Positions 24,620-35,075 of a DNA stretch of 64,000 nucleotides are shown piece after piece. The notes under the pieces are model-generated. The model did no database searches, was not told the DNA's origin, and saw only the letters and a list, made by a program, of their open reading frames with translations. A program made the position numbers and the translations under genes. Origin of the DNA: Lepeophtheirus salmonis (lineage: Eukaryota; Arthropoda; Copepoda; Siphonostomatoida; Caligidae); the NCBI RefSeq assembly GCF_016086655.4, contig NC_052135.2, forward strand, positions 22,286,363 through 22,350,362, read 5' to 3'. How positions within the stretch are numbered: position 1 is the stretch's first letter; the number at the start of each line of letters is the position of its first letter.

Positions 24620-25039
24620 ATCTACAACATAAGTTTTATATATTAAAAAAGTATATATATCCCACTTTGAAAACTCCGAACCTATAATGTAAGTCTACTA
24701 TGGGTTGAAGATGGGCGGGCGTAAGAATGTTAATAATTCCTGGATTTTGTATGAAGGGGGACTATATGTGAATGAACCTTTTCATCTCCTTATTTTTCTC
24801 CATTCATCTCTTTAAAAATAAGGAGGAAAAAAACAACAAATGTTATTATGCACATACAAACTAACAAAATAATATACAATTGTTACTATTGGAAAAGTTT
24901 CTTTCGACTACGTGGTAAGAATGTTGAAATGTGCAATTCTTTTGGACTGATGAGTTGATTCTTACATTTGATGAGATCAGAAAAGAAAGGGTAAAATAAC
25001 TTGTATCTATAATAAACTTATGAATGTCAAGAGTTGTAT

Positions 25040-25240
25040 AAAATTTGACATGCCGGTATGTCAAAATAAAAGCAACCTAAAATGAACATGGCAATCCGGA
25101 CAGTTTGAAGAATATTTTTTAGGAGAGTAGCTTTGCAATAATTACTTTTATAGTAGATCAGCTGCAAGCAGAAACAGAGGAAGGGAATAATCTAATTACT
25201 CCAACCCCGATCCACAATTCTACTTTGAGTCCAACAAGAT
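25040..25240 (-). repeat. Family A repeat, reverse copy
   Basis: AACATGGCAATCCGGACAGT, TTGAAGAATATTTTTTAGGA and TCTACTTTGAGTCCAACAAG are the reverse forms of family A blocks. The TTTCCTTCCT block is degraded. Confidence 0.5.
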
Positions 25241-26525
25241 ATATCAGCACATGAAGGCGAAATACTCGTCTTTAAGTACCAGGGGCCCTGAATGTAAATG
25301 ATGTCTTGCCCATTTTTTGTAAGGGGAAACCGATATTTTCCATTATTTAACAGGGAGTTTGTGTTGCGGTTCAAATCATGAACAGTAATTATTTTATAAT
25401 TTATTTCTTCCATTTCCAAGTCCCTAGGATTTTCTATACCCTTGAAAAATATATTTTGTGTGTATTTTGTCTCAGGATATCCACTGTTGACGTAGAATCA
25501 AAGACAGGATTCCCCTGCCAAACAATTCTTTGTACAGCTACTCAATTTTGAGGAATGGACTCCAAAAAAATATTCTTGGAAGAGCTGAGCATAATCCAAG
25601 AATATATACTCGAATTACATACAGTCGATCTCCATTCAACATCGAGTTTGTTGAGCATATCAATTAAAATTTATAAATATATATTTGGTAAAACTCTGTT
25701 CAAGAGTACTAATCCACCACCAAGATATTTTCTGAGTCCTTTAAGACCCGGAATATAAGATTTGTGAAAGAGACAAAAAAGTCATCTGTCTCGGTTTTGG
25801 CCGAAATATATAATTAGTAAAAATGCCAGAACTTTTATTATGATATGGAGTATATATAATAGTGATGGAAAAACGTAGAGAAACATAACAGTTTTGAAAT
25901 TAGATAAGTAAAAACGGCTGGAGTTATCATTCTTTTTTGTGGTGTTAACATCTTGCTCTGAATACTGAATTCTCCTACTTTGAGTGTAATTTTTGTTTAA
26001 ATAAAAAAATATATCAATGTAATTTTAGAATATTTCTCCTACACTAATGCTATTTTATATTATGAAGATTCTCCTCTACATACCATTAATTTATTATACC
26101 TCCCCAAAAACATATAACAGGTAGCTGATGTTTAAAAAAATATTAATTCAGTTGTATCATAAACTTTACTACCGCCTTCTCCATTTTCTCTACAAAATGC
26201 CCATCCCTAAGTATAACACAGATTATTGTGATACAAGGATCAATATTTTTTTTCAAAGTTTCTTCGAAACAGTTGATAAAGACTGATTTTGGTGGAAGCA
26301 AAAGTAATTGTTTTAAGGATAAGGAGTTTTGGACCTTCTTTAAGTTTTTATTGTAACTTATATCCGTTGAATTATTGATTATACTGCTATCATCTTTTGA
26401 TATAATTGTACAGAAATTTACCACCCACTTATTTAAGAGAAATTTGAGATATTGTAACGCTCAGAATAATGAAAGTGAAGTTATCCAGTCTATTATATTG
26501 ATTACTGTTCTATTATGTAACATTT
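25241..26525. other. AT-rich stretch with unassigned short frames
   Basis: Frames of 75 codons (25192-25419 minus), 67 codons (25555-25758 plus) and 93 codons (26143-26424 minus) are present. None shows a domain, signal peptide or membrane segment I can name, and their codon use is as AT-rich as the surroundings. I do not call them genes. Confidence 0.4.
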
Positions 26526-26580
26526 AATATTGGTTAATCTGCTCAATGTAGAATATTGAGCAGATTAAATGACTAATATT
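26526..26580. repeat. Perfect 14-bp hairpin
   Basis: TTAATCTGCTCAAT at 26534-26547 is exactly complementary to ATTGAGCAGATTAA at 26555-26568, with a 7-base loop. AATATT on each side can extend the stem after an internal loop. It could be a MITE remnant or a small structured RNA; nothing else marks it as transcribed. Confidence 0.55.
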
Positions 26581-27469
26581 TCTAACATGATTTTTATAGA
26601 AAAAAAAACTGTTAAACATTCCATATGCCTATTTTTATCCCTTTTGAGTGTTTCAAGGAAATTTATCAGCCATTTGTTGAGTCTAATTCGTCTAATTCTA
26701 TAGGCTCAAAAAAAAGTTTGGAATCCATCATGTCGACGACAACTCAAAGTTTAGGAAATATTTTTAAAATTAAATGTGTAGTCCTGTATTTTTATTAAAT
26801 TATCTTAAAGTTTTAACAAAAAATCTAAATTTTATTTTGAGTTTTAGTTTAAATTTTCTAAGTGTTACTTTTTTTGAAATTTTATTTTTGTTATATAATA
26901 ACCATGGAAGTGCTGTACATGTAAAGCACACACCAATTTTAAGATTATCTTGATATAACAATACAATTTGCGAATTTGAGGGAAAAAAGAGTTATTGTTT
27001 CTGATATAAAACATTATTTGTGTATTTTTAATATTTTTAAAGATATCTATTTTTCATTTTTAAAACTTTTTTCACTTTTCTCTCTCCATTCTTAGCCATG
27101 GACAAATCGATTTCAAAAAATAGTCCAAAATAGGAATTAAATACATTCCTCTATAATTAAGTAAACAATTGAGTTTTTGACAAATTGTTTTATCAACCTC
27201 ATATTGATTCTTTAATTTATTTATAAATTTAAATCTCTATTGAAGCTGAAAAAAAAAAACCTTAAAAAACAACATAACTAATTATAAATGGCAAACAAGC
27301 AATTAATTTTTAAATATAACTTAATTAACCTCTTATTGATTATTTCCTCAATAAAGTTGAAAGAAAATCAATATTGCAGCCAGATTAGACCTTGAAATGA
27401 CTAGGGATAGAACATATTTATAGTTGTAAAAAATATGATTTGTAGGTATATTAAAAAAAATAAACCGAA
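26581..27469. other. Very AT-rich stretch, nothing recognised
   Basis: Dominated by A- and T-rich low-complexity sequence without a supported gene or repeat. Confidence 0.45.
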
Positions 27470-27740
27470 AATCAACATGGTAAGCCTGATAATTTGATGA
27501 ATGTTTGAGAGGAGCACAGACTAGTTGTAATGACGTTTTATCATATTAGAAGTAATCACCCATGAGAAGAAAGGAATGAACACAAAATACCAATCCTTAT
27601 ATGGAAATGACTTATTGGCTGAAATTACTCCATTACCCATTGTCAGTTATACAGAAAATCCATCAAGGACTTACGCTTATGATGCCGTAACTAATCATCT
27701 GTGTTAATCTTGAAGAATAATAGAATTAGAATAACAGCTT
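27470..27740 (-). repeat. Family A repeat, reverse copy
   Basis: AAAATCAACATGGTAAGCCT, TGATGAATGTTTGAGAGGAG, TAATGACGTTTTATCATATT and CATGAGAAGAAAGGAATGAA follow the minus-strand order of family A. Confidence 0.55.
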
Positions 27741-28156
27741 TGGAAAATAAAATAAAAGGCTCTTTGGGTTGTCACTGCAATAAGTATCGCGCTCTTCCAA
27801 TGTCATATTATAACAACCATACAAATATTTTTAGAAAGCAAGGAGAATAATAATATAATATTTAGCTACAAAAATCCCATTCCTAACAGTCACATGTGTT
27901 AAAAAATGAGCATAGTAGCCAAGTAGATATTTGGAAACCTATTATCAGCATTTAAGGTGACAATTTTTCCCCGTTGGTAAGCCTGTCGTCTCTTTCCTTC
28001 CTACTATTTGTAAGTGAGGCAAAAATGCTGAAACTTTTGCCAGTATTTATGCATGATGTTGGCAGCAAAGAACCAAATTTTGGTGGAATCTTACTTTTTG
28101 TTCAACATATTATGTAGGCATGGTAATGGTAATACCCTTTCACATATATTAACAAT
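27741..28156. other. AT-rich stretch, nothing recognised
   Basis: No supported feature; the 71-codon frame at 28053-28268 runs into the next family B copy. Confidence 0.4.
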
Positions 28157-28674
28157 ATACATATATACTAGGCTTGAGACTCAGTTCCATGTCATTTTTT
28201 CATTAGGTTCGATCTTTGGTAATTTTTCATTACCTATTTGGAACCTGACCACGATCTCAGACCTATAGACCCAAATTTAATCGTCTACGGATTTTTTTTA
28301 TCTTCATAAATAGTCTTTTTTTTCGGTCTCAATCTATGGACTTTTATCCTGATTTAGAAGTTTTACAAATAGGATTTTCGCAACACGTGCAACTCTTAAT
28401 GACGTTATTATTGGGCAATGCTCCCAATTTTGAAACACACATGATGTCATCAAGAGTTCATCTATGGAATCAGTCCGAATTTAAAATGAAAACTATCCAG
28501 ACCGATCTTTTTTGTAATTTTTATTTAAGACTGATCCAAACCGAATTTTTCTTTGAGACCGTTTCAGACAGAACTTCTTTAAAGTACCAAATTAATTGAG
28601 TACATTAAGATTAATATGGGTCTATAACCGATCTAGGGATTTCAGACCGAGTCCCAACACTAATACATATATAC
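28157..28674 (-). mobile_element. Family B MITE, complete copy
   Basis: Runs from TAGGCTTGAGACTCAG (28169) to CCGAGTCCCAACACTA (28662), with the full set of internal blocks, including AACACACATGATGTCATCAA. Exactly outside each end stands ATACATATATAC (28157-28168 and 28663-28674). This is a perfect 12-bp direct repeat, although low in complexity. The 87-codon frame at 28336-28599 lies wholly within the repeat and should not be taken as a gene. Confidence 0.7.
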
Positions 28675-29230
28675 TCGTACATATTTATATAACATATAAT
28701 AAGTATAATGGCATTTTTCTCCCATTTGGATTTAAAAAGAGAGTCTTTTTTGTAAATGTGTGTTTTCATTATGGCGCTACTTGACTGTTCTACGTTTTAA
28801 TAGTAGTCTACTACATAGTACATATGTATAATAAAAATAATTATTATATTATAAACAATACTCCATTAGTTTTTCCCTCTGATTTTTCTTATTTTCTTGA
28901 AAAACAGAAGAAAAAAAGACAACAACAACCAGAGTCAAATATAAGCATCAATTCAAAAATATTAAGATCTCTTAGGCAACCACAGTATATTTTGGGGGGA
29001 GAGGCTGGAGTTATCTTTACAAATGTTTTGTTTTATAAATGCCAAATTTAACAAAAAACTTTTTGAAATTAAAACTTTTTTACGCGAAGATTATACATTT
29101 TTTTCTTTCTCAATTAAGTGAGGACTCAAAGTGCTTGCAATTTTCATAATGGATTTTTAGGTGCCTTTATCTAATAATAGCGACTGGCGGCCTTTCATCA
29201 CTAGTGTTCATCCAAATAAATATGTATACT
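28675..29230. other. AT-rich stretch, nothing recognised
   Basis: A 75-codon frame (28824-29051) rich in Asn, Lys and Gln is present but resembles nothing known to me. Confidence 0.4.
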
Positions 29231-30113
29231 ATAAATTCTATTGTTGAGACTTAGTCCGAGGTCGTTTTTTACGTTTATAAATCGTGGACCATTTTTTTGG
29301 TTCTCACTTTTTGGCTAAAATGTCTCCTTAAACAGTTATGCCATTATAAAACACTTAATTTGAAGTCATAGTATTAATACCATTTGATTATTTGGGGGAA
29401 AAAATGTCGTCATCAACAATTCATGATTACAATCGATATGTCCTAAATTTTAAATGAGACCCATAAAGTCGAATTAGTGTTAACAAACAACCCGATATAG
29501 ATGGAATTTTACTATATGACCGATCCAGGCCTAATTTCTTTGAAAGACCGAATATAAGTGTAGTGTCTGGACGAAGGTGACGAGGCTCCAATTATTTAAT
29601 AAAAGGAGGGATCCATGACGAACGGGAGTAATGAGGTAAGGAATGACGTGGAGGAATACAAGGATTGTTTAATAAGAACAATTATATTCTTATTAATACA
29701 AAACACTAGTCTGATACATAGTTATAATACATGGATATTCATACTTATAAAGAGGTAAAGACAGTAGTACTCCACTAACATATATACATACAAGAAATAA
29801 GAGAATCAGAGGGAAGGAGACAAAAATACATTACAATAAGTTTGGAGAAAGAAATATATAGAAAACAACAAATTATTTTTGATGACAGTTTATCATTATA
29901 AGGCTAATTTTGAAGGTAGAAAGAAGATATGGGTATAAATGTCCTTAGTAACATCTTTAGTTATCTACAACATCGCTCTTTATTAGCAGCTGAAATTTAG
30001 ATCAAGATATTTCCTAACTTGTCGCCTCTATACATTTATTTGTTTCTCTAAAAATCATATCGATTTCAAACTGGTCTAGAATTCTAGTACCGAATCCCAA
30101 CACCAATAAATAC
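29231..30113 (-). mobile_element. Family B MITE split by a later insertion
   Basis: The left part runs from TATTGTTGAGACTTAGTCCG (29239) to GAAAGACCGAATATAAG (about 29561). The right part resumes at TCTCTAAAAATCATATCG (about 30046) and ends CCGAATCCCAACACCA (30105). Joined, the two parts match a normal copy. The outer flanks ATAAATTC (29231-29238) and ATAAATAC (30106-30113) are an 8-bp duplication with one mismatch, which confirms that both parts belong to one original insertion. Confidence 0.7.
29562..30045. mobile_element. LTR-like insertion inside a family B copy
   Basis: About 480 bp interrupt the family B element. The insert starts TGTAGTGTC and ends near CTCTATACA, so it has TG..CA-type ends with a 4-base inverted TGTA/TACA. 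A GACGAAGGTGACGAGG segment near the left resembles one in the LTR-like sequence at 40970. No target duplication is evident and no protein is encoded. A solo LTR is possible but not established. Confidence 0.35.
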
Positions 30114-30464
30114 TATAATTATTAATGAGTTGTTTTTTTGCCTCTCCCAAGAAAAAGATGAGAGCAAGAGTTATTGATTGATCCTTGGAGTGACTCAAAT
30201 TTAAAAATATAACTTCTTGAAGAAAAAAAAAGATTTTTTTAAAATGTGCTTCTTGCTTCTGGTGAGTGGTGAAGAGGGGATTAGAGAGAGACAAAGAGAT
30301 TGGGCATATGAAACGTTTTATTTTACTTTCCTCATAACATTTTGTTTGAATAATGATTTACTGACAGTTTAAACTATAAAAAAGAAAGAAATACAATAAA
30401 CCAAGAATTATTTACATTACATATTTATTATACAATTTATTTACGCAAGGACTACAATCATTAT
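30114..30464. other. AT-rich stretch, nothing recognised
   Basis: The 72-codon minus-strand frame (30076-30294) overlaps the family B end and has no known motif. Confidence 0.4.
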
Positions 30465-30560
30465 AATTTGTGGTGAGTCAACGTAAAAACAATCTTGAAC
30501 AAAAATACAGAAAAACAAAGAAACACCAATATTTTTTACTTAATATATCGGTAGACACAG
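30465..30560 (+). repeat. Family D repeat, 5' part
   Basis: TTGTGGTGAGTCAACGTAAA followed by ACAATCTTGAACAAAAAT matches the starts at 20725 and 48115. Confidence 0.5.
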
Positions 30561-30740
30561 CCCAATATTTTATTAGAACATAATAAAAATGTTTCTATGT
30601 TCATACGGGTGCATCAAATGACCCAACTATGCAGGATTAACATGCTTCTTTAGAATATTACTCCTCGATACTGATAAAGTCTTAATCCTAACTTAAAAGC
30701 AATTTCATTAATGATAACAGAAGCGTCCGCAGCCTTATAT

Positions 30741-32011
30741 AAAGGTTTTTCAATAGGGACGCTCACATTTTACGTTGATAGGTGTCGAAAACGACGTCAA
30801 GTTTGTTATTGTTTCTTTAACAGCTGTGCTCAAAAATAATTGTAGTACACACTCGAGCAACGCCTGTAAATTATTCAAATGTATTACAAAAGTGGTGAGT
30901 ATTTGATCCAAACTTTAAGAGCATTAAAGCCAATTTATGGTCAACGTAATCGACCTACAAAATCAAGAATTCAACATTTGGTGGAAAAGTTTGAGTCCAC
31001 ATACACGCTACATAGTGTTCCTGTGCCAGTGAGACAAAGAAATGCACGAAATGTAAAAAATATTGCTGCCGCAAGCGCATCAATTCAAGATGACACAAAT
31101 TTGTCTCTTACGCGCCGTTCTCAATCGTTGGGCATCTCTGTGACATCGTTGTAGCGAATTTTGCGAAAAGATCTTGGCTTACACCCGTATAAGATCAAGT
31201 TGACACAAGAACTGAAGCTGCTTGACCACTTCAAACGTTGGGAATTCGTAAAATGGGCTGAAGGAAAATTCGAAAATGATCCTGATTTTCAACGTAAAAT
31301 CATCGTCAGCGATGAGCCACATTTTTGGCTCAATGGCTCTGTTAAAAAGCAAAATATGCACTATTGGGCCGGAAAACCCCCACACGTGATTCATGAGGCG
31401 CCCTTACATCCCCAAAAAATTACTGTTTGGTGTGGCGGTGTCATTGGGCCGTACTTTTTCGTCGACGATGACAATCGCCACGTTACTGTGAATGGAAAAT
31501 ACCCCGCCATATCAACCAATTTTTTTTGGCCTGAATTGGAAGATATGGACTTGGACGATATATGGTTTCAACAAGACGGTGCCACTTCACACACAGCAAA
31601 TGTTACAATCAATTTATTGAAGAGTAAGTTTGGTGAGGGTCTTATCTCCAGAAATGGACCAGTCAATTGGCCACCTCGCTCGTACGATTTAACGCCTCTA
31701 GACTATTTTCTTTGGGGTCAAGTGAAAGCCCTGGTCTACACCAATAATCCGTCGACGTTAGAAGAGCCCAGAACAAATATTCAATGCTAAATTGCTGCAG
31801 TTTCAGGCAATTTATGCGGAAAAGTAGTCAAAAATTGGGTTTAACGATTGGACTTCGTAAAACGTGCACGTGGTAGTCATTCCAACAACATCGAATTTCA
31901 TACATAAATTAACTTTAATGTTTTTTAACGGCAAATAAAGAAACGTCCATATCTCAGACCGTTTTCGTTTTATTTAAAATAAAGTGTGAGCGCTTTTAAT
32001 GAAAAACCCTA
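30741..32011 (+). mobile_element. DD41D mariner-family element, near complete
   Basis: The left end (AAGGTTTTTCAATAGGGACG, then CTCACATTTTACG) is the inverted match of the right end, which read inward is AGGGTTTTTCATTAAAAGCG then CTCACACTTT. Both ends abut TA-rich sequence, as expected for insertion at TA. Total length, about 1.27 kb, is normal for a mariner. The single transposase frame starts about 98 bases inside the left end and stops about 100 bases before the right end, so no internal deletion is visible. It is the best preserved element in the window. Confidence 0.85.
30840..31907 (+). pseudogene. DD41D mariner transposase with in-frame stops
   Basis: One frame of about 355 codons runs through the whole element without an indel. 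It begins near YTLEQR (the presumed start at 30840 is TTG and is followed by TAG) and contains the HTH region TLRALKPIYGQRNRPTKSRI. It has RILRKDLGLHPYKIKL, the first Asp in IVSDEPHFW (about 31312), the second in WFQQDGATSHT (about 31576) and the third in SYDLTPLDYF. Between the second and third Asp there are 41 residues, which points to the DD41D (rosa/VS-type) mariner lineage, known in insects and other invertebrates. Stops lie at 30843, 30867, 31152, 31788 and 31842, and the natural stop is at 31905. The C-terminus FVKRARGSHSNNIEFHT is kept. The stop at 31152 sits where relatives have Trp. All catalytic residues survive, but the protein cannot be made. Confidence 0.9.
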
Positions 32012-32087
32012 TATATATATAAATATTTATTTTTAATTTTTTTTATGGGGGTGTGCTGGGTTTTAGAATTTTATTTCATAAAAACTT

Positions 32088-32215
32088 TGGAAAATAACAT
32101 TTCATTGAAAATAATTTCAAAAATTAAATTTTTTGGAAAATAATTTCAAAAATTAAATTTTTTGGAAAATAATTTCAAAAATTACATTTTTTGGATGATA
32201 ATTTCAATAATGAAA
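32088..32215 (+). repeat. 29-bp tandem repeat, about four units
   Basis: Units of GGAAAATAATTTCAAAAATT plus AAATTTTTT are repeated head to tail. The two central units are identical and the outer ones are diverged. It lies just downstream of the DD41D element. Confidence 0.75.
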
Positions 32216-33250
32216 TATCAAGTCTTTGCGGGGGGACCTCATTTTACCAATGGAAATTTTTTGTCAACCTTGGCTACTATGATGTCCTGACATAGTACTA
32301 TACATTGATTAAATTTTTGTCCATGTAGCTTATGGTTAAAAACCCATCCAAAGGCTATTTTCAGGGGGGTTTGGAAGCCAACCCCGGCAGGGAAGGTCTG
32401 GCTGACAAAAATAATAATAATTCTAGGCGATATAGCTACATTGAGGGCGTCAAACCCTCTGTATCTGATGGAGTGATATCTTTTGTGGCAGGCTCCCAGA
32501 CTAAGAGTGTTTAACACAAATTAGAAAGAATTAACCACATTCAATTTCCTCAAAATGGCCAATATTTTTTTTTAAATCTCAAAATCGATAAATATTTTTA
32601 CCAAATAATATAGTATGTGATTTATACATTGAACATATACCTATAAGTAAATAGTCTTCTGTGGTTTTTTTTTCTCGATAGAATGTCAGTACTATCATTT
32701 GTTTTGACAAAACCATATGTGCTTTATAATATATGATTTGAATATAATATCAACTTATAAGTAATATGGTTCAATGAAATATTATAAAACACATAAAAAA
32801 AAATTTAAGTTGCATATTTATTATAAAAGCATTTGATGCGCAATCTGGTTTTCCAGAATATTAGATTTAAATTTTTGAGTATTTTTACCCTTTTTATAGG
32901 TTTGAAAGAACTTTTGTGGAAAAAAATAATAATACATAAATCCACATAAAAATAATTTATTCTTTGCAAAATTGTATGCTAATTTCAAACATGTGTATAT
33001 ATTTTGTATTCGAAATTTACATGTGTGCTTAAGCAAAAATGAATCATGCATTAAAACTTAAATAAATTCCAAACAAATTAACTTACATAGGTTAATGAAA
33101 CATAAAGTGTTTAAAATATCAGTATTGAGACCTTCCTTTTTAACTCATACAATTTTTTGTAAATAAAGTCAGTTTCGTGATGTTATCGAAGAGACGTATA
33201 TATGATTTTTATGAGTATTGGTTTTTGAGGTGGTCTATATTATGAAGTGA
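32216..33250. other. GC-richer patch, then AT-rich DNA
   Basis: About 32240-32515 is GC-richer than its surroundings and is open on both strands: 60 codons plus (32332-32514) and 92 codons minus (32239-32517, containing SQTFPAGVGFQTPLK and FGWVFNHK). Neither product is recognised. A diverged repeat-encoded protein is the likeliest source. The remainder to 33250 shows nothing. Confidence 0.35.
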
Positions 33251-33252
33251 AC

Positions 33253-33756
33253 AATTTCACAGTTTTGAGGATCAAGAAAGTGTTGGATGCTGATGGAAGC
33301 TACGAACGGAGGCCTAGAAGTAGGGGGCACAATATATAGCGAGCAGAGGAGTTCATGAGTGCCTTCGGAGACATTATTGTGGAAAATCTTTGAACCTCGA
33401 TGCACGATCTCACAAAAGAGCACAACGTTAGTGAAGGGACAATAAGGAATGCTGTGACAGACATGTACATTGATCAAAGCCAAAAAACTCCTAAATTGGA
33501 TGAATGCTGACAATTCAACCATTGAACATTGTGGCCTCCTTTCTCATTAGATCTGAACCCACTTGGCTATGAAATTTGGGGTGCCCTTGAGGCCAAGGTA
33601 TGCGATGTCTCCCACAGAAATACTGTTGAGCTGCAGGCCTCTATTGACTGGGAGTGGATGTCCATGTCTGACAAGTATTTCACAAGAATGAGCAAGGCCT
33701 TTCGACCCCGTGTAGAGGCTGCAATTGAGGCAAAAGGTGGACATTTTGAATTTTAA
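33253..33756 (+). pseudogene. Mariner-like transposase, catalytic centre deleted
   Basis: One plus-strand frame gives FTVLRIKKVLDADGSYERRP, then RAEEFMSAFGDIIVENL, LTKEHNVSEGTIRNAV (the DNA-binding helix), then a stop-ridden junction, then WPPFSLDLNPLGYEIWG, VELQASIDWEWMSMS and AFRPRVEAAIEAKGG. The second and third parts normally flank the catalytic core, so the first two Asp are gone. At the junction another frame reads KLLNWMNADN, so a small frameshift accompanies the deletion. The third Asp position reads G (PLGY, usually PLDY). Four in-frame stops are present. The C-terminal motif and stop at 33756 are intact. Confidence 0.85.
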
Positions 33757-34210
33757 GCAACTAAGATGTGTTTTTTTCACTAATTTTCAAGCTGCTAACC
33801 TTAATCACGTTTAAACTCTTAATTTTTGTGTATTTAACTTTTTTGGATTTATTGTATCTACTAATTGAAAAAGTCATTAATATCTTTAATTTCAATTGTT
33901 GAAGGTGTTGATGTATCCAACTTTTGGCTACTAAAATATATATCGTTTTATTTTGCCACTTATTTTTACATTGAATGAATGTTAATTTTTTTCATTCCAT
34001 TATTGATACCAAAAATGTCCATCTTTTAACATTCCTAATATCTACCAAATTCATCCTATGATTTATATATTTTGATCTGCGATACGTGGTGGTATTTATG
34101 ACCATGTGGTTTGGATCTATGATTTATTATTATAACTATTTTTTGTAAATATAAAAAAACTATAAAAAGATTGATCTTCACACTACGTAAACACATATTT
34201 ATGTTAATAC
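33757..34210. other. AT-rich stretch, nothing recognised
   Basis: No supported feature; the right end of the preceding mariner should lie here but I could not identify its TIR. Confidence 0.4.
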
Positions 34211-34400
34211 TAGTGTTAGGATTGGTCCGATAATCTTATACCTGCCAGAGATTGTTTCCATTTTTAGTAGACTGAGCTAAATTTGTCCTTTAAAGAAGTT
34301 TGGTATAGACTGGTCTGGAAGAAAACGTAGCTCTGGATCAGTAAAAAAATAAAAACGATCTAGATTGATCCCATAAAATAATAAGTCTCATTTAAAATAC
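34211..34400 (+). mobile_element. Family B MITE, truncated 5' part
   Basis: Starts TAGTGTTAGGATTGGTCCG and keeps GAGATTGTTTCCATTTTTAG and GTCCTTTAAAGAAGTTTGG. It ends abruptly near 34400, just before a family A copy. Confidence 0.65.
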
Positions 34401-34429
34401 GATAACACAGATGATTTGTTTGTTTGGAG

Positions 34430-35075
34430 TTAAAAGTGTAAGTCCCTGTTTGATCCAGAGAAGAATCGAGGATAAAAAACGAAGTACATATAGTGGAGGA
34501 AAATTGTAAATAAGATGGAGGTCCGGAGACAGGCTAGGTTACTCCATGACCTCAATGTGCTTCTTCTTGAGTTTTGAGCCACTTCTTTGTTGCCATGAGT
34601 AATTATCTTGCCAGATTACCCATCATACGACCTATTTTTCAGTGCCTTTCCCTAAATGATGTCGTATTTTTACGACTTTACAGAAAAAAAAATCCCAAAG
34701 CATAATATCCCATGCTTGACTCTGGGAGCGTGTTCTTTTGTTTATACTTAACATTTTTCTTTCTCTGAACTCTTTTTTTTTTTTTGCTCTTATTAATCTT
34801 TTACTTTCAAAATAAACCTACCATTAAAATTCTAGACCACCCTTTTCTTTGTCAGTAAAGAAATATACTAAATTGAGAAGGGATTAGATACTTCCCTACT
34901 AAATGTCCTTGCTAGATACGGAGTGAGATTTGTGTTTATTTCCTTCCTATCGAGGCTCCTTGCAACTGATCAAATAAAGCGTCATGACAACTAAGATGAT
35001 CTTCTTCCCAAAAATATCTTCAAATTATATGGATTACAAAGTTAATTCTCAGTTTCTTTCATTTTGGTAAACCGA
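34430..35075 (+). repeat. Family A repeat interrupted by a Tc1 relic
   Basis: The left part (GTGTAAGTCCCTGTTTGATC, GAATCGAGGATAAAAAACGA) ends at about 34490. The right part resumes at about 34900 with AAATGTCCTTGCTAGATACG and GTGTTTATTTCCTTCCTATC and continues through TCTTCAAATTATATGGAT. The two halves together make one normal family A unit, so the Tc1 inserted later. Confidence 0.65.
34491..34899 (-). mobile_element. Fish-type Tc1 element, deleted non-autonomous copy
   Basis: Read on the minus strand, the right end gives an end-like AGTAGGGAAGTATCTAATCC, then TTTACTGACAAAGAAA, GGTCTAGAATTTTAATGGTA and GGTTTATTTTGAAAGT. I recognise this order from the Tc1 elements abundant in salmonids and other fishes. 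The left part, antisense, encodes KKKHIEVME and PSLSPDL, the region before the catalytic Glu, and further in CATAATATCCCATGCTTGAC, a typical antisense stretch of the same transposase. The left end TAGTGGAGGAAAATTGTAAA is a worn TIR. TA lies at both junctions. Length (about 410 bp against 1.6 kb) shows large internal loss. It sits inside a family A copy. Confidence 0.7.

Noticed and set aside
26143..26424. 93-codon minus-strand frame as a possible gene
   Set aside because: Codon use is as AT-rich as the neutral background and no domain, signal or conserved pattern is visible.
28336..28599. 87-codon open frame
   Set aside because: Entirely inside a non-coding family B MITE whose other copies have stops in this frame.
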